Source: Cellvibrionaceae bacterium
GTDB taxonomy: Bacteria > Pseudomonadota > Gammaproteobacteria > Pseudomonadales > Cellvibrionaceae
Length of the DNA: 64,000 nt
Assembly: GCA_025800365.1 (NCBI GenBank)
Contig: JAOXRT010000167.1
Coordinates: 1 to 64,000, forward strand
Reading direction: 5' to 3'
The translations under genes were made by a program, and so were the position numbers. Position 1 is the first letter of the stretch; the number at the start of each line of letters is the position of its first letter. This document shows positions 55,130 through 64,000 of the stretch, in pieces. Below the pieces are notes generated by a model, which saw only the letters and a program-made list of their open reading frames with translations, ran no database searches and had not been told where the DNA came from.

Positions 55130-55885
55130 ATGAGCACAAAGTGTCACGAAGTAGATTATCAGATCATCGGCGAAAGCATGCAGTTAGTCGAAGTTGAGCT
55201 GGATCCAGGTGAGGCGGTGATTGCCGAAGCCGGAGCGATGAACTATTTCGAGGAAGGAATTGAGTTTGAAACCAAAATGGGTGACGGATCCGATGCTGAA
55301 CAGGGCATTCTCGGCAAGCTCTGGGGCGCCGGTAAGCGCGCATTAACAGGCGAATCAGTATTTATGACGCATTTCACCCACCGTGGTGAAGGTAAATCTA
55401 AAGTGGCTTTTGCGGCTCCGTTCCCAGGCAGTATTGTTGCTGTAGATATGGCGAGTATCGGTGGAGAATTGATTTGCCAGAAAGACAGCTTTTTATGTGC
55501 AGCGAAGGGCACCAGTATTGGTATCGCCTTGCAAAAGCGTTTGGGGGCTGGCTTTTTTGGTGGTGAAGGTTTTATTTTACAACGTCTAAATGGCGACGGA
55601 ATGGCGTTCGTTCACGCTGGCGGCTCAGTGGTTCGCAAAGAGCTAAACGGTGAGTCTCTAAAAGTGGATACCGGCTGTATTGTTGGTTTTACATCGGGAA
55701 TTGATTACGACATCAAGCTTGCTAGCGGACTGAAAAGCATGTTTTTTGGTGGCGAAGGGCTGTTTCTAGCAGAGTTAAGTGGCACGGGTACGGTTTGGCT
55801 ACAAAGCTTGCCTTTCTCTCGTTTGGCAGATCGAATCATCTCCCATGCGCCAAGCATGGGTGGTAGTGATCAAGGGGAAAGCTAG
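55130..55885 (+). CDS. AIM24 / TIGR00266 family protein
   Basis: A 251-aa protein of the TIGR00266/AIM24 family (a beta-rich double-jelly-roll-like fold). Characteristic runs are [58 protein letters not shown] and [28 protein letters not shown]. Bacterial members are of unknown function, with a membrane-lipid or stress link suggested by the mitochondrial relative. It has a terminator before it and a hairpin after it and is a single-gene unit. Confidence 0.9.
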   Translation: MSTKCHEVDYQIIGESMQLVEVELDPGEAVIAEAGAMNYFEEGIEFETKMGDGSDAEQGILGKLWGAGKRALTGESVFMTHFTHRGEGKSKVAFAAPFPGSIVAVDMASIGGELICQKDSFLCAAKGTSIGIALQKRLGAGFFGGEGFILQRLNGDGMAFVHAGGSVVRKELNGESLKVDTGCIVGFTSGIDYDIKLASGLKSMFFGGEGLFLAELSGTGTVWLQSLPFSRLADRIISHAPSMGGSDQGES

Positions 55886-55904
55886 CAGGGCATTAAGCTG
55901 AAGA

Positions 55905-55937
55905 GTGCTTGCGGCATATGAAAAATGCCGCAAGCAC
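55905..55937. terminator. Long perfect hairpin between convergent genes
   Basis: GTGCTTGCGGCAT and ATGCCGCAAGCAC form a 13-bp perfect stem with a 7-base loop. It lies between the AIM24 gene and the converging DUF3806 gene and could stop transcription from both sides. No T run on either flank. Confidence 0.65.
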
Positions 55938-55946
55938 GACTACGAG

Positions 55947-56480
55947 CTATTTTGCGTCAATATCATAAGGGTTTTTAGGTTGATAGTCGGCGATTTGCTC
56001 CATGGCCTTTTTGTAGACATCGTCGACTCTTGGCAATAAACCAACTTCCATACGCCTTGAAAGCATAGTGACTGGGAATAGGCAGTGCTGTGTTTTAGGC
56101 ACACAAACCGCGCGACTTTTACCCAGTTGATCTTCGTAGTTTTGCCAAACGAGATTTTCTTCATTGACCAGCACTCTACCTAGTACAGCACCTAGCGCTT
56201 GCAGCATCAGGCGATCATCGCGCTTTATTAAGCTTCGATCAATTACGCGCTGGATTAGTTTTAGGTCTTGTTTACTGCCATGCAGGCCACTACCAAAATG
56301 GCGGCGAGTTATTTCTTCTACACTGTCGATCTGCTTTTGGATATGGCTGCGGTCGATCCAGCCAAAGTCTTTTACGCTTAGCTCATCATCTTGGGCTAAG
56401 GTCGATATGCTAAACAGTTGAGTAAATAAGGCCAGACCTACAAGCAGGCCAGCTTTGCTGTGGCGTATTTTATTCACCAT
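55947..56480 (-). CDS. DUF3806 secreted protein
   Basis: A 177-aa protein with a signal peptide (KAGLLVGLALFTQLFSISTLAQ, cleavage probably after AQ). The DUF3806 region shows LMLQALGAVLGRVLVNEENLVWQNYEDQLGKSRAVCVPKTQHCLFPVTMLSRRMEVG in pieces, with two cysteines likely to form a disulfide. It is expected in the periplasm; the role is unknown. Convergent with the AIM24 gene. Confidence 0.85.
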   Translation of the reverse strand: MVNKIRHSKAGLLVGLALFTQLFSISTLAQDDELSVKDFGWIDRSHIQKQIDSVEEITRRHFGSGLHGSKQDLKLIQRVIDRSLIKRDDRLMLQALGAVLGRVLVNEENLVWQNYEDQLGKSRAVCVPKTQHCLFPVTMLSRRMEVGLLPRVDDVYKKAMEQIADYQPKNPYDIDAK

Positions 56481-56632
56481 ATTAACTCCTTGAATAAAGA
56501 TCGGCGGATCACGCTATTAAACGCAGTATAACCAAGCACATTGCTGATAGATAGGATGTGATTAGCACCGTGGGCGAGGTATAATCGTGCTTTATATTTG
56601 AACCGCTACCATCACAAGGGTGTTTACCATTT

Positions 56633-57676
56633 ATGGCGCTTAGTTTTTTCACGGCTTGTTATATGCAGCACACTGCACAAGCTAATCAGTTTCGCTGTCA
56701 ACAACCCGCACAAGAGCTCGGCACTGGTGGTAGGCCAGAGTATTTATTACGTGAATTGAAACAAGCATTTGTCGGTAAAGCGGGCAAAATTCACGGTAAC
56801 TTTAGCCGCGACTTATCTGAGGCACCGTTAAAGCCTTGGTTGCAGGAACTGCAAGAAGAAAAGATGAGCTTTAAAAGTCTGTCAGATAAACTCTGGCAGC
56901 ATTTCGAAACCAGCTTGGCCGGTAGTAGCGTGGATTTAGATGCGCATATTCTAGTGTTTATCGAAAGCCTCGCTGAGTGTGATTTTCTCCATCTCTATTT
57001 ATTAGATCACAAGGAGGGCTTGTATCTGGACAGTGACATCCAGCTGGGTGACAGCCTATACCTTGATGTCAGCAAGATTATTGCGGGCTGCAAAATTAAC
57101 ATCACCGATGCACTGATAAGTGACGAAGAGATGCAAAGTGATAGCCCAATTGCCATGCTGCGCCCAAGGGGAGATAAAGAGCTCAGTGATTTCTTTTGTG
57201 ACGTTATGGGAATGGGTGATCCGCTCGATACTAAGGCCGATACCGCTAATTTCCTTGATGCCGTCGAGGAGTTTACGCGAGATATGGATGAGGATAAGGC
57301 TGCACTATGTCGAAACGAGGTGGTTGATTATTGCATCGCCCAAGACAAGCTTGGTGAGACAGTGGTTTTTGAAGAACTATCTAGCGCATTGGCTGAATCA
57401 AAAGCGATTGAAGACGATAGCAGTTTCTCGGACTTTGTCGCGGACTACCAATCTCAGCGCGATATCGCTAAAACCGAGGAATTGATTCCTGATCGTTCAA
57501 AATTGCGTCAATTTCTTAGGATCAGTGGGCGCAGCGAACAGCTTAGTATGAGCTTTAATGCGGAATGTTTAGGCGATAGTATTGTCTATGATCCATCGGC
57601 GGATAGTTTAACCATTAAAGCCATCCCTAGCGCCTTAAAAATGCGTTTAATGGAACACCTAAGTAAACCTGATTAA
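56633..57676 (+). CDS. Nucleoid-associated protein NdpA/YejK
   Basis: A 347-aa protein of the 37-kDa nucleoid-associated family (YejK/NdpA). Recognisable parts are LYLDVSKIIAGCKINITDAL, IAMLRPRGDKELSDFFCDVMGMGDPLDTKADTANFLDAVEEFTRD and the ending ADSLTIKAIPSALKMRL. Such proteins bind DNA and are found with the nucleoid. The ATG at 56633 is the first possible start in frame. The N-terminal 50 residues with ACYMQHTAQ are less typical. Single gene, divergent from DUF3806. Confidence 0.85.
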   Translation: MALSFFTACYMQHTAQANQFRCQQPAQELGTGGRPEYLLRELKQAFVGKAGKIHGNFSRDLSEAPLKPWLQELQEEKMSFKSLSDKLWQHFETSLAGSSVDLDAHILVFIESLAECDFLHLYLLDHKEGLYLDSDIQLGDSLYLDVSKIIAGCKINITDALISDEEMQSDSPIAMLRPRGDKELSDFFCDVMGMGDPLDTKADTANFLDAVEEFTRDMDEDKAALCRNEVVDYCIAQDKLGETVVFEELSSALAESKAIEDDSSFSDFVADYQSQRDIAKTEELIPDRSKLRQFLRISGRSEQLSMSFNAECLGDSIVYDPSADSLTIKAIPSALKMRLMEHLSKPD

Positions 57677-57738
57677 GTTTGGGTTAACCTGGCTTTTAGA
57701 ATAATTGTCCGCAGCCATACAGCCATGGAGTGTTGCTT

Positions 57739-58131
57739 ATGAAATACCTTTCTTTGCTTTCGTTGGTCGTCAGTATTCTATTGGCCGTTGCCTGTTATCA
57801 ACTATGGCAGCAGTCACAGCAGCTTGCCACACAAATGCAATCCATTCAGAGCCATAATGAAGAGCTATTGGCCGAGCTTAAAGCCAATCAAGATGAAATG
57901 AGCTTTATGCGAGAAAAACTGCTAGAGTTTGAAAAACATAGCCTGAAGGGTATTGCCGATCAGGCCAATGATGCATTTTTAGAGGGATGGGAATCCCTTA
58001 TCGGTATAGTGGGTAAGGAAATCGATCAAGCACGTAAAAACCTAGAGCAGCAACGTCGCAAGCAGTCTGAGCCTGCAACGCCGCCCGCTGATCAAGGCTC
58101 CAAAAATGATAGTAGCGCAACAGAGACTTAA
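57739..58131 (+). CDS. Single-helix coiled-coil membrane protein
   Basis: A 130-aa protein with a membrane helix at residues 3-22 (YLSLLSLVVSILLAVACYQLW), a coiled-coil part (QQLATQMQSIQSHNEELLAELKANQDEMSFMREKLLEFE) and a polar tail rich in Gln, Ser, Pro and Asp. GGAG is 8 bases before the ATG. It has no recognised domain. It lies 13 bases before an AsmA-like gene, so the two are probably co-transcribed and may act together in the envelope. Confidence 0.75.
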   Translation: MKYLSLLSLVVSILLAVACYQLWQQSQQLATQMQSIQSHNEELLAELKANQDEMSFMREKLLEFEKHSLKGIADQANDAFLEGWESLIGIVGKEIDQARKNLEQQRRKQSEPATPPADQGSKNDSSATET

Positions 58132-58144
58132 TTAAGGATAATTT

Positions 58145-58915
58145 ATGAAAGCCCTAAAAATCATTCTAGGCTTGGTAGTCGTGGTGCTTATCGCCGCCGT
58201 GGTTATTACCATGCTGTTTCTTAACAATATTAACCAGTTAACTGTAGATACCGTACAAAGCCAAGGCTCTCAGTTGCTTAAGACTGATGTGAAGCTGGGC
58301 GCAGCCAATATTGAGCTAAGCCAAGGCAAGGGCAGTCTACAAAATCTTACCGTGGCCAACCCTCCTGGCTTTAGTGCGGCCAACGCGGTTGAAATGGGCG
58401 CCGTAACATTGCAGATCGACCCTCAATCACTGCTTGGTGATGTGAAAGTTATCAAAGAGATCAGTGTTGATGGCGCCAAGTTATTGGCCGAGCAAAAGAA
58501 CTTAAAAGACACTAACTTGCAGGCGCTATTGGATAACATCCAACAGGGCCCTGGCAGCAGTGAGCCCGCTGAGGCTAAAGCAGGCCCCGATGTACGCCTG
58601 ATGGTCGAGAAATTTCGTTTTACTAACGGCAAAATACAGCTCAAGAGCGCTCAATTTGGCGAGCGTGAAATAAGCTTACCGACAATTGCCTTAGATAATA
58701 TTGGCGACAAGACTAAAGGATTGACCCCAGAAGAATTGGGGCAGGCCGTTGTGGCTCCACTATTGCAACAAGTCAAAACTGCTGTCACGGCTGAAATTAC
58801 CGAACTGGCCAAAGATAAAGCGGAAGAAAAGCTTAAAGAAAAACTACAAGAAAAGTTAAAAGACAAGATTGGTGGTGATACGGTAGATAAGCTAAAGGGC
58901 TTGTTTGGTCGTTAA
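58145..58915 (+). CDS. AsmA-like envelope protein
   Basis: A 256-aa protein with an N-terminal membrane anchor (KIILGLVVVVLIAAVVITMLFL) and an AsmA-family beta domain: VGAANIELSQGKGSLQNLTVANPPGF-type strands and MGAVTLQIDPQSLLGDVKVIKEISVDGAKLL. The C-terminal helix is very rich in Lys and Glu (KDKAEEKLKEKLQEKLKDKI). AsmA-like proteins move or bridge lipids at the envelope; this one is short and lacks the long repeated groove. Likely partner: the coiled-coil protein just upstream. Confidence 0.8.
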   Translation: MKALKIILGLVVVVLIAAVVITMLFLNNINQLTVDTVQSQGSQLLKTDVKLGAANIELSQGKGSLQNLTVANPPGFSAANAVEMGAVTLQIDPQSLLGDVKVIKEISVDGAKLLAEQKNLKDTNLQALLDNIQQGPGSSEPAEAKAGPDVRLMVEKFRFTNGKIQLKSAQFGEREISLPTIALDNIGDKTKGLTPEELGQAVVAPLLQQVKTAVTAEITELAKDKAEEKLKEKLQEKLKDKIGGDTVDKLKGLFGR

Positions 58916-58923
58916 TCCTACTG

Positions 58924-58944
58924 GCAGTGCCCTTGTGGCACTGC
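58924..58944 (+). terminator. Hairpin after the AsmA-like gene
   Basis: GCAGTGCC and GGCACTGC form an 8-bp stem with a CTTGT loop 9 bases after the stop. The following bases are not T-rich, so it is a weak candidate. Confidence 0.45.
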
Positions 58945-58997
58945 GTAGTCCTGTATTACACCGTCGCCATTGGCAGCATTCTTTGCACTAACTTCAC

Positions 58998-59660
58998 TCA
59001 TAGCCCAATTTCAGTAGCCAAGTCGGCTAATTCTTCAGGGTTTAGCTTTCTACGATCACCAATTAACTTCGCTGGGTTCCCAGCAACGATTGCATAGGCG
59101 GGCACGTCTTTGGTCACAACTGCAGCCATGCCAACAACCGCGTGATCCCCAATACTTACCCCGTCTACAATACCCACTTTGGTGCCTAGCCATGCATCGT
59201 TGCCGATGGTGATGCCTTCGGAGCTAACCCCTTGTTGGTTGATAGGACGATCCAAAGCGATATTGTGGTTAAAGGCGTACAAGCTGCAATAGGGCGCTAG
59301 ACGAGCATTATCACCAATCTTAATACCATTTTTACCGCCATCTAAGGAGCAATGGTGGTTGATACTGACGTGTTTACCCAGTTGAATTGGGCCGTGCAGA
59401 ACGCTGTCAGCGGCAATAAAACTGCCTTCGTCAACTTGGATTAAACGCCCTGGCTCAGCAAACAGGCGGGCTTCTGGTGCCACAAAACAATTGTCTGCAA
59501 ACTCAACCGTTTCGAGTTGCTCAAGCTGCTCTTGTAGGGCTTCTTGCCAAGGTTTAGCCCAGGCCAGTTGTTTAGTTTTTAAGCGAAAATACAACCATGG
59601 CATATAACTTAATCTAAGTTTATGTTGAGGTATGTAATCTATCTCATTGTTATTATTCAT
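58998..59660 (-). CDS. Hexapeptide-repeat acyltransferase
   Basis: A 220-aa transferase with a left-handed beta-helix. Several turns with the (I/V/L)-G-x(4) pattern are seen, such as [43 protein letters not shown] and [50 protein letters not shown], with the catalytic His in YAFNHNI. This resembles maltose/galactoside O-acetyltransferases. The N-terminal 60 residues form a helical extension. Start at 59660 is chosen over a TTG at 59672. Substrate unknown. Confidence 0.88.
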   Translation of the reverse strand: MNNNNEIDYIPQHKLRLSYMPWLYFRLKTKQLAWAKPWQEALQEQLEQLETVEFADNCFVAPEARLFAEPGRLIQVDEGSFIAADSVLHGPIQLGKHVSINHHCSLDGGKNGIKIGDNARLAPYCSLYAFNHNIALDRPINQQGVSSEGITIGNDAWLGTKVGIVDGVSIGDHAVVGMAAVVTKDVPAYAIVAGNPAKLIGDRRKLNPEELADLATEIGL

Positions 59661-59827
59661 ATTTCTATTCAATGTGAATAAGCTTTATTCGGTGTTTAGA
59701 AGGCAAAATGCAGTTGATTAATAAAATCTATCAAGAATATTTGCTAAATTAAATATCCATATAGATCTCCGTGTGGATAATAACAAACATAGCAACTGCA
59801 ACACGAAATGTTTCTAGGAGATTAGCA

Positions 59828-60058
59828 ATGAGTTATACCGTTTTTGGCCGTCCAGGTTGTGGCTTTTGTGAGCAAGCCAAGCGTTTGTTAGAGCAAAAAG
59901 AGCTGCCATTTCGATATGTCGATATTCACGCTGAAGGCATTAGCCAAGCCGATTTAGAAAAGACCATCGGTAAGCCGGTTAAAACTGTGCCACAAATCTT
60001 CAATGGTCGTGAGTATATCGGTGGATATACCGAGCTAGCGGCGAGTTTCGATAGTTAA
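59828..60058 (+). CDS. Glutaredoxin (GrxA type)
   Basis: A 76-aa dithiol glutaredoxin starting MSYTVFGRPGCGFCEQAK, with AGGAG 8 bases upstream. The active site is C11-G-F-C14, with the cis-proline in TVPQIFNG and the glutathione-binding GGYTE. YVDIHAEGISQADLEKTIGKPVKTVPQIF is close to E. coli Grx1. It reduces protein disulfides and glutathione mixed disulfides with glutathione, which the glutathione reductase 600 bases downstream regenerates. A strong terminator follows. Confidence 0.93.
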   Translation: MSYTVFGRPGCGFCEQAKRLLEQKELPFRYVDIHAEGISQADLEKTIGKPVKTVPQIFNGREYIGGYTELAASFDS

Positions 60059-60092
60059 TCCTTTTTCTTCATACATCCCTGCCGAACCCTTT

Positions 60093-60127
60093 ACCCGAGC
60101 TAAGTTCAGCTTAACTCGGGTTTTTTT
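60093..60127 (+). terminator. Intrinsic terminator of the glutaredoxin gene
   Basis: ACCCGAG-C-TAAG and CTTA-A-CTCGGGT pair with one mismatch, followed by TTTTTT; a strong rho-independent terminator. Confidence 0.9.
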
Positions 60128-60288
60128 ATGCTTTAACGTATTGTTTAATAAATAGACATTCTGGTCGATAAAGTAGTTATCGAACCATTAAACATGCGTG
60201 AAAGTACGCTAAACTGTTACAAATAGGTAGGCCGTTATTTGTTCAGAAGGCTGCAAGGCAGCAAACTTTAGAAGAAAATGGGTGCCAC

Positions 60289-60528
60289 ATGATCAATATT
60301 CCAAATATCTTTCGCCCTAACATTAGCCGCAAGGCGCTAAAGCGCAAACTTCCAGGGCAGAGTAATGTTACCCATACTCAGGCCACTGACTCTGTGGGTG
60401 AATATGGCAACATTGATCGTCGTCAGGGCGAACGCCGTAAAGAAGACAAAGAGAAAGTTTTGGACACGCGCCAGGAAAAACGTCGCAAGGGCGATGACGA
60501 GCACCCGCATATAGATATTAACGCTTAG
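60289..60528 (+). CDS. Small highly charged protein with a repeated DRRQxxRR motif
   Basis: A 79-aa hydrophilic protein. It starts MINIPNIFRPNISRKALKR and contains two related segments, DRRQGERRKED and DTRQEKRRKGD, in an otherwise disordered-looking, Lys/Arg/Glu-rich sequence. No membrane helix. The ribosome site is weak (GGGTG). It is between the glutaredoxin and glutathione reductase genes, each of which has its own control region, so an operon is not implied. I do not recognise it. Confidence 0.6.
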   Translation: MINIPNIFRPNISRKALKRKLPGQSNVTHTQATDSVGEYGNIDRRQGERRKEDKEKVLDTRQEKRRKGDDEHPHIDINA

Positions 60529-60675
60529 CCATTAAGTGTTTGTGATAGATAAGTGAAGTAAAGTTCAGCAAAATAGCTAAAATCTATCATTCGCATTGGA
60601 TTAAAATAATTCCACAATTCCCCCACTTGACCTAAAGTTAGGTCATTCAGAATTTGATAAATAAAGGACAATCTT

Positions 60676-62040
60676 GTGAGCAGTGAAACCCAATTTGACT
60701 ACGATTTTTTGGTGATTGGCGCTGGGTCTGGTGGCGTACGCGCTAGCCGAATGGCTTCTGGCTTGGGTGCAAAGGTAGCGGTGATTGAAGACAGTGCCTT
60801 AGGTGGAACCTGCGTAAATGTTGGCTGTGTACCTAAAAAGCTATTTGTTTACGGCTCCCATTTCAGCGAAGAGTTTGAAGCGGCCGAAGGTTTTGGTTGG
60901 AGCGTAGGAAATACTGAGTTTCATTGGCCAACTTTGCGAGATCGTAAAACCAGCGAGATTGAGCGCTTAAACGGTATCTACGGAAATATTTTAGGCGGTG
61001 CCGGTGTTGAAGTTATCAATGGACGCGGCGTTATCAGCGGCCCAAATAGCGTTATGGTTGGCCAGCAGCAGTACACGGCCAAATACATTCTTGTTGCTGT
61101 AGGTGGCTGGCCTTTTGTACCGGAATTCCCAGGCAGTGAGCATGTTATTAGCTCTAACGAAGTTTTTTATCTAGAAGAGTTTCCAAAGCGGGCTTTGGTT
61201 GTCGGTGGCGGTTACATTGCTGTTGAGTTTGCGGGTATTTTTGCAGGACTAGGCGCCCAAACCCACCAAGCGTATCGCGGACCTATGTTCCTGCGCGGCT
61301 TTGATGATGATCTACGTGAGTTTGTAGCAAACGAAATGCAACAGAAGGGCGTGAATCTTCATTTTAATAGCGATGTGACTGAAATTGTTAAAAATGCTGA
61401 CGGTAGTCTTAAGGTTAGCTTTAATAACGGTGAACAGATCGAAGTCGATTGTGTTATGTACGCCACTGGCCGTAGAGCGAAAACTCAAGGCTTAGGTTTA
61501 GAAAATACCAATGTAGAAATGCGTGCGAATGGATCAATTGTCGTTAACGAGAATTATCAAACCGCTGAACCAAGCATTTATGCACTGGGAGACGTGATTG
61601 GTGGTATTGAATTAACGCCAGTAGCGCTAGCCGAAGGTATGGCCTTAGCGCATAACTTATTTGGCGAAGGCGGTCGTAAGGTAGATTACGACAATATTCC
61701 AACGGCGGTATTTAGCCAGCCTAATATTGCTACGGTTGGTTTAACCGAAGCCCAAGCCAATGAAAAATATGCCAATGTAGATGTTTATAAGTCTGAATTT
61801 AAGCATATGAAACACACCTTGAGTGGTTTGCCTGAGCGCACCTTGATGAAAATTATCGTTGATCGCGATACTGATAAAGTTCTAGGCTGTCATATGGTAG
61901 GTAGTGAAGCGGGCGAGATTATTCAAGGCTTGGCAGTCGCCATTCGTGCCGGTGCCACTAAGGCTATTTTTGATAGTACTATTGGTATTCACCCAACAGC
62001 GGCAGAAGAGTTTGTGACGATGCGAGAGCCGCTTAGCTAA
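60676..62040 (+). CDS. gor: Glutathione-disulfide reductase
   Basis: A 454-aa flavoprotein that reduces oxidised glutathione with NADPH. The FAD site [14 protein letters not shown], the redox pair C46/C51 in [14 protein letters not shown], the NADPH site [19 protein letters not shown], and the interface His/Glu in [13 protein letters not shown] are all present. It starts with GTG at 60676, 6 bases after AAAGGA. It ends 8 bases into the convergent AraC-type gene. Together with the nearby glutaredoxin it supplies thiol-redox balance. Confidence 0.95.
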   Translation: MSSETQFDYDFLVIGAGSGGVRASRMASGLGAKVAVIEDSALGGTCVNVGCVPKKLFVYGSHFSEEFEAAEGFGWSVGNTEFHWPTLRDRKTSEIERLNGIYGNILGGAGVEVINGRGVISGPNSVMVGQQQYTAKYILVAVGGWPFVPEFPGSEHVISSNEVFYLEEFPKRALVVGGGYIAVEFAGIFAGLGAQTHQAYRGPMFLRGFDDDLREFVANEMQQKGVNLHFNSDVTEIVKNADGSLKVSFNNGEQIEVDCVMYATGRRAKTQGLGLENTNVEMRANGSIVVNENYQTAEPSIYALGDVIGGIELTPVALAEGMALAHNLFGEGGRKVDYDNIPTAVFSQPNIATVGLTEAQANEKYANVDVYKSEFKHMKHTLSGLPERTLMKIIVDRDTDKVLGCHMVGSEAGEIIQGLAVAIRAGATKAIFDSTIGIHPTAAEEFVTMREPLS

Positions 62041-63070
62041 GTATTTTTGTCTTTCGATACTGGACCGGCGACATGCCGGTCCAGCGTTTAAAAGCATGGG
62101 AAAAGTTTGCAGTTTCACTGTAATCCAATAGTTCTGCGATCTGCTCAACACTCAAGCCGGCTTGCAAATATTGTTTGGCCAGCTCCCGACGTACATCATT
62201 CAATAGTTGTTGAAAGCTAAAACCTTCTTCTTTTAATTTTCTTCGTAAACTTCTTTCCGATATATGAAGCTTTTCAGACAAGGTTTTTATGTCTGGGAAT
62301 ATACCTGGATCAGACAGCATTAGCTCTCTAATTTTATTAGCAAGTTCGCTGTTTTGACTAAAACTACGATGCAGTTGTTCACATTGTTTACGTAGATAGC
62401 TGGCCGCTTGTGGATCGCGCTGTGGTAGCAATTGTTCTAGTAGCTCTGGCTCAAAGAGCAGGGCATTATAATCTGCATTAAATTCGATATCGCAGTTATA
62501 AAATTCTCTATAAGTGCTCTCGTGTTTTTTTTCACTATGCATCATCAAGATTTTTTGGGCCTGATGATTCTGAAGAGAGAAGCTATTAAAAGCCGTGACA
62601 GCCGCAGAAATATCTCGGTCTGCGTATAGCGGCAGGAGATCCTTAGGCAGAGGAGTCCGCGGGCTAAAAACGAGACCGGCAAGATTGCCAACCTTTTCAA
62701 GTGATATTTTAAAATGGGAGTAGGTGAGCTCGCTAAAATCGGCTACCAGCGACAGGGCTTCGGCGACTGTTGCTGCACTTAAAATGGCATAACCTAATAC
62801 ACCGTAGCTTTGCAGCTCAAATGCCTGGCCTAATGCTAGCCCCAAGCATTCTTCTTCACTGGCGCACAGTATATTGCGGTAGATGGTGAATTCCTGGGCC
62901 AAGCTGAGCTCAGACTGATCGGATAGGATATCTGTCAGATCCAAGCCGGTATCCATTAAACAGCGTTCCGCAGAGATACCTTTGGCGTGCATTAGGCGTA
63001 AAACGGGCTGCAGGCCTTTTAAATGGTGTTTACTGGATTGCTCTAGGTGCATGTTCTGTTTATTCACCAT
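62033..63070 (-). CDS. AraC-family regulator (OruR/ArgR-like N-terminal domain)
   Basis: A 345-aa regulator. The N-terminal domain (about 20-210), with [20 protein letters not shown] and [26 protein letters not shown], is the arabinose-binding-like domain found in regulators such as OruR and VirS-type proteins. The C-terminal AraC helix-turn-helix has two units, [28 protein letters not shown] and [32 protein letters not shown]. It is divergent from a flavin monooxygenase gene and probably activates it. The start at 63070 is chosen for length; 63052 is possible. The tail overlaps gor by 8 bases. Confidence 0.92.
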   Translation of the reverse strand: MVNKQNMHLEQSSKHHLKGLQPVLRLMHAKGISAERCLMDTGLDLTDILSDQSELSLAQEFTIYRNILCASEEECLGLALGQAFELQSYGVLGYAILSAATVAEALSLVADFSELTYSHFKISLEKVGNLAGLVFSPRTPLPKDLLPLYADRDISAAVTAFNSFSLQNHQAQKILMMHSEKKHESTYREFYNCDIEFNADYNALLFEPELLEQLLPQRDPQAASYLRKQCEQLHRSFSQNSELANKIRELMLSDPGIFPDIKTLSEKLHISERSLRRKLKEEGFSFQQLLNDVRRELAKQYLQAGLSVEQIAELLDYSETANFSHAFKRWTGMSPVQYRKTKILS

Positions 63071-63105
63071 TTAGGGTTCTGTTTACTGCTGTTTGTCTTG
63101 TTAAG

Positions 63106-63119
63106 GCCTGTTAACAGGC
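63106..63119. promoter_or_regulatory. Perfect 14-bp palindrome between AraC and monooxygenase genes
   Basis: GCCTGTTAACAGGC is a perfect palindrome in the 210-bp divergent control region. It may be an operator for the AraC-type regulator or another factor. Its core CCTGTTAACAGG matches the ends of the dispersed repeats at 52.0 and 53.3 kb, so it could instead be a collapsed repeat remnant. Confidence 0.45.
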
Positions 63120-63280
63120 TATTTCATGAAAATCTCGAAACACTGATGCTATGCAATCTAATAAATCTTCGCAATGGCCGAAATTCACAATTTTATGACC
63201 TGCTGTCACATGCCAGTACTGCCCTAAGCTGGTTAAACTACCCCAAGAGCCCATCAATCAAAATAATAGAGAATAAGACA

Positions 63281-64000
63281 ATGCGTTCCCCTGAAATTAT
63301 TATTGTCGGTGCCGGCATGACAGGCATCCTGCTGACGATCAAGCTGCGAGAAGCGGGCATCAACAAGATTACGGTCTTAGAGAAGGCGGAAAAAGTAGGT
63401 GGGACCTGGCGTGAAAATCGCTATCCAGGTGTCGCCTGCGATGTGCCAGCCCATATGTATACCTATTCTTTCGAGCACAACCCCGAGTGGAGTGATTTTT
63501 TCGCGAAGGGGGCCGAGATACAGCAGTATTTTGAACATGTAGCTGATAAATATAAGGTTCATGAACATATTAAGTTTCAGCAAGAGGTTAGCCAAGCCGA
63601 GCGTATAAACGGTCGCTGGCAGGTAAACTGTAAAAGTGGCGAGCGCTATGAAGCTGACTTCCTTATTCACGCAACAGGAATCCTCCATCATATCTCCTTG
63701 CCGGATATAGCCGGTATCGATAGCTTTAAAGGAGAGATGTTTCATACGGCTCGCTGGAATCAAGATATTGATTTCAAGGGCAAGCGCGTTGGCGTTATCG
63801 GTACGGGTTCTACAGCGGCTCAGTTTATCCCGGAATTAGTCAATGCGGGGGCGGAAGTTTCGATCTTTCAGAGAACCCCACAGTGGCTGCTAAGTTTAGG
63901 CTCAAAGCAATACAGTGAAGCTGATAAAGCCAAAATGCGCCGCAATCCAAAAATCATCCAGCGTATACGTAAACAAGCAGAACTTGGATTAGAGCATATA
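63281..64000 (+). CDS. Flavin-containing / Baeyer-Villiger-type monooxygenase, 3' truncated
   Basis: The frame starts at the ATG 63281 and is open to the window end (240 codons). The FAD site is IIVGAGMTGILL, followed by VGGTWRENRYPGVACDVPAHMYTYSF, typical of flavin-binding monooxygenases. FKGEMFHTARWN matches the Baeyer-Villiger fingerprint FxGxxxHTxxW, and VIGTGSTAAQFIPEL is the NADPH site; FQRTPQW follows. It should insert oxygen into ketones (or S/N centres). It faces the AraC-type regulator, a common layout for inducible catabolic oxygenases. The rest of the gene is outside the window. Confidence 0.92.
   Translation, partial: MRSPEIIIVGAGMTGILLTIKLREAGINKITVLEKAEKVGGTWRENRYPGVACDVPAHMYTYSFEHNPEWSDFFAKGAEIQQYFEHVADKYKVHEHIKFQQEVSQAERINGRWQVNCKSGERYEADFLIHATGILHHISLPDIAGIDSFKGEMFHTARWNQDIDFKGKRVGVIGTGSTAAQFIPELVNAGAEVSIFQRTPQWLLSLGSKQYSEADKAKMRRNPKIIQRIRKQAELGLEHI

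Noticed and set aside
63377..63763. Minus-strand frame of 128 codons inside the monooxygenase
   Set aside because: The plus strand carries an unmistakable flavin monooxygenase open to the window end.

Overview
The window reads as chromosomal DNA of a moderate-GC gammaproteobacterium, probably a free-living, respiratory, marine-type member of the Cellvibrionales/Spongiibacteraceae neighbourhood. The assignment rests on gene content and order (tdk, fadH, acnB, miaE, glnS-cysS divergent from ppiB-lpxH, hrpB, hemB) and is an inference, not a placement. No tRNA, rRNA, CRISPR array, insertion sequence or prophage was recognised. Genes are dense and mostly in short operons closed by visible hairpin terminators.

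Region by region. 1-6.0 kb: the end of an S9-type peptidase, thymidine kinase, then a leftward unsaturated fatty acid beta-oxidation set (dienoyl-CoA isomerase, NTF2-like protein, FadH) facing a TetR regulator whose promoter carries a palindrome. 6.0-6.4 kb: a 41-aa cbb3 oxidase subunit (CcoM-like) behind FNR/Anr boxes. 6.5-15.9 kb: an SPFH protein, a GGDEF-EAL protein, AcnB, two small conserved proteins and MiaE. 15.9-19.2 kb: an ion channel / DUF350 / DUF1190 / glutathionylspermidine-synthase-like module. 19.3-27.05 kb: an accessory redox or detoxification operon (two DUF1348-like proteins, GST, a three-domain flavin/ferredoxin reductase, ChrR-like cupin, VOC protein) divergent from a PAS-AAA-Fis sigma-54 activator; a second unit encodes a 64-aa protein. 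Both units have a sigma-54 -24/-12 promoter and a GTCTC/GAGAC palindrome at nearly the same distance, so they look like one small regulon. 27.1-36.6 kb: Lrp regulator with a PLP enzyme, gamma-glutamyltransferase, an SPFH-NfeD-patatin operon, an iron alcohol dehydrogenase, LpxH and PpiB. 36.9-44.1 kb: GlnS, CysS, a membrane-anchored unknown, HemB (broken by a one-base frameshift inside its zinc-ligand motif), a DUF3012-like protein, a voltage-gated-type cation channel and a trypsin-like protease. 44.2-55.9 kb: RbgA/YlqF GTPase, a lipoprotein, thioesterase plus MDR reductase, a second patatin, HrpB, SlyD-like FKBP, IalB-like protein, a nuclease-like protein with duplicated winged helices, and an AIM24 protein; two copies of a 58-59 bp palindromic repeat lie here. 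55.9-64 kb: DUF3806, NdpA/YejK, a coiled-coil plus AsmA-like pair, a hexapeptide acyltransferase, glutaredoxin, glutathione reductase, and an AraC regulator divergent from a flavin monooxygenase that runs off the end.

The most interesting unit is the 19.3-27.05 kb sigma-54 regulon. Next come the FNR-linked small subunit, the ion-channel/ATP-grasp module, the covarying palindromic repeat, and the frameshifted essential gene hemB, which may be an assembly error.
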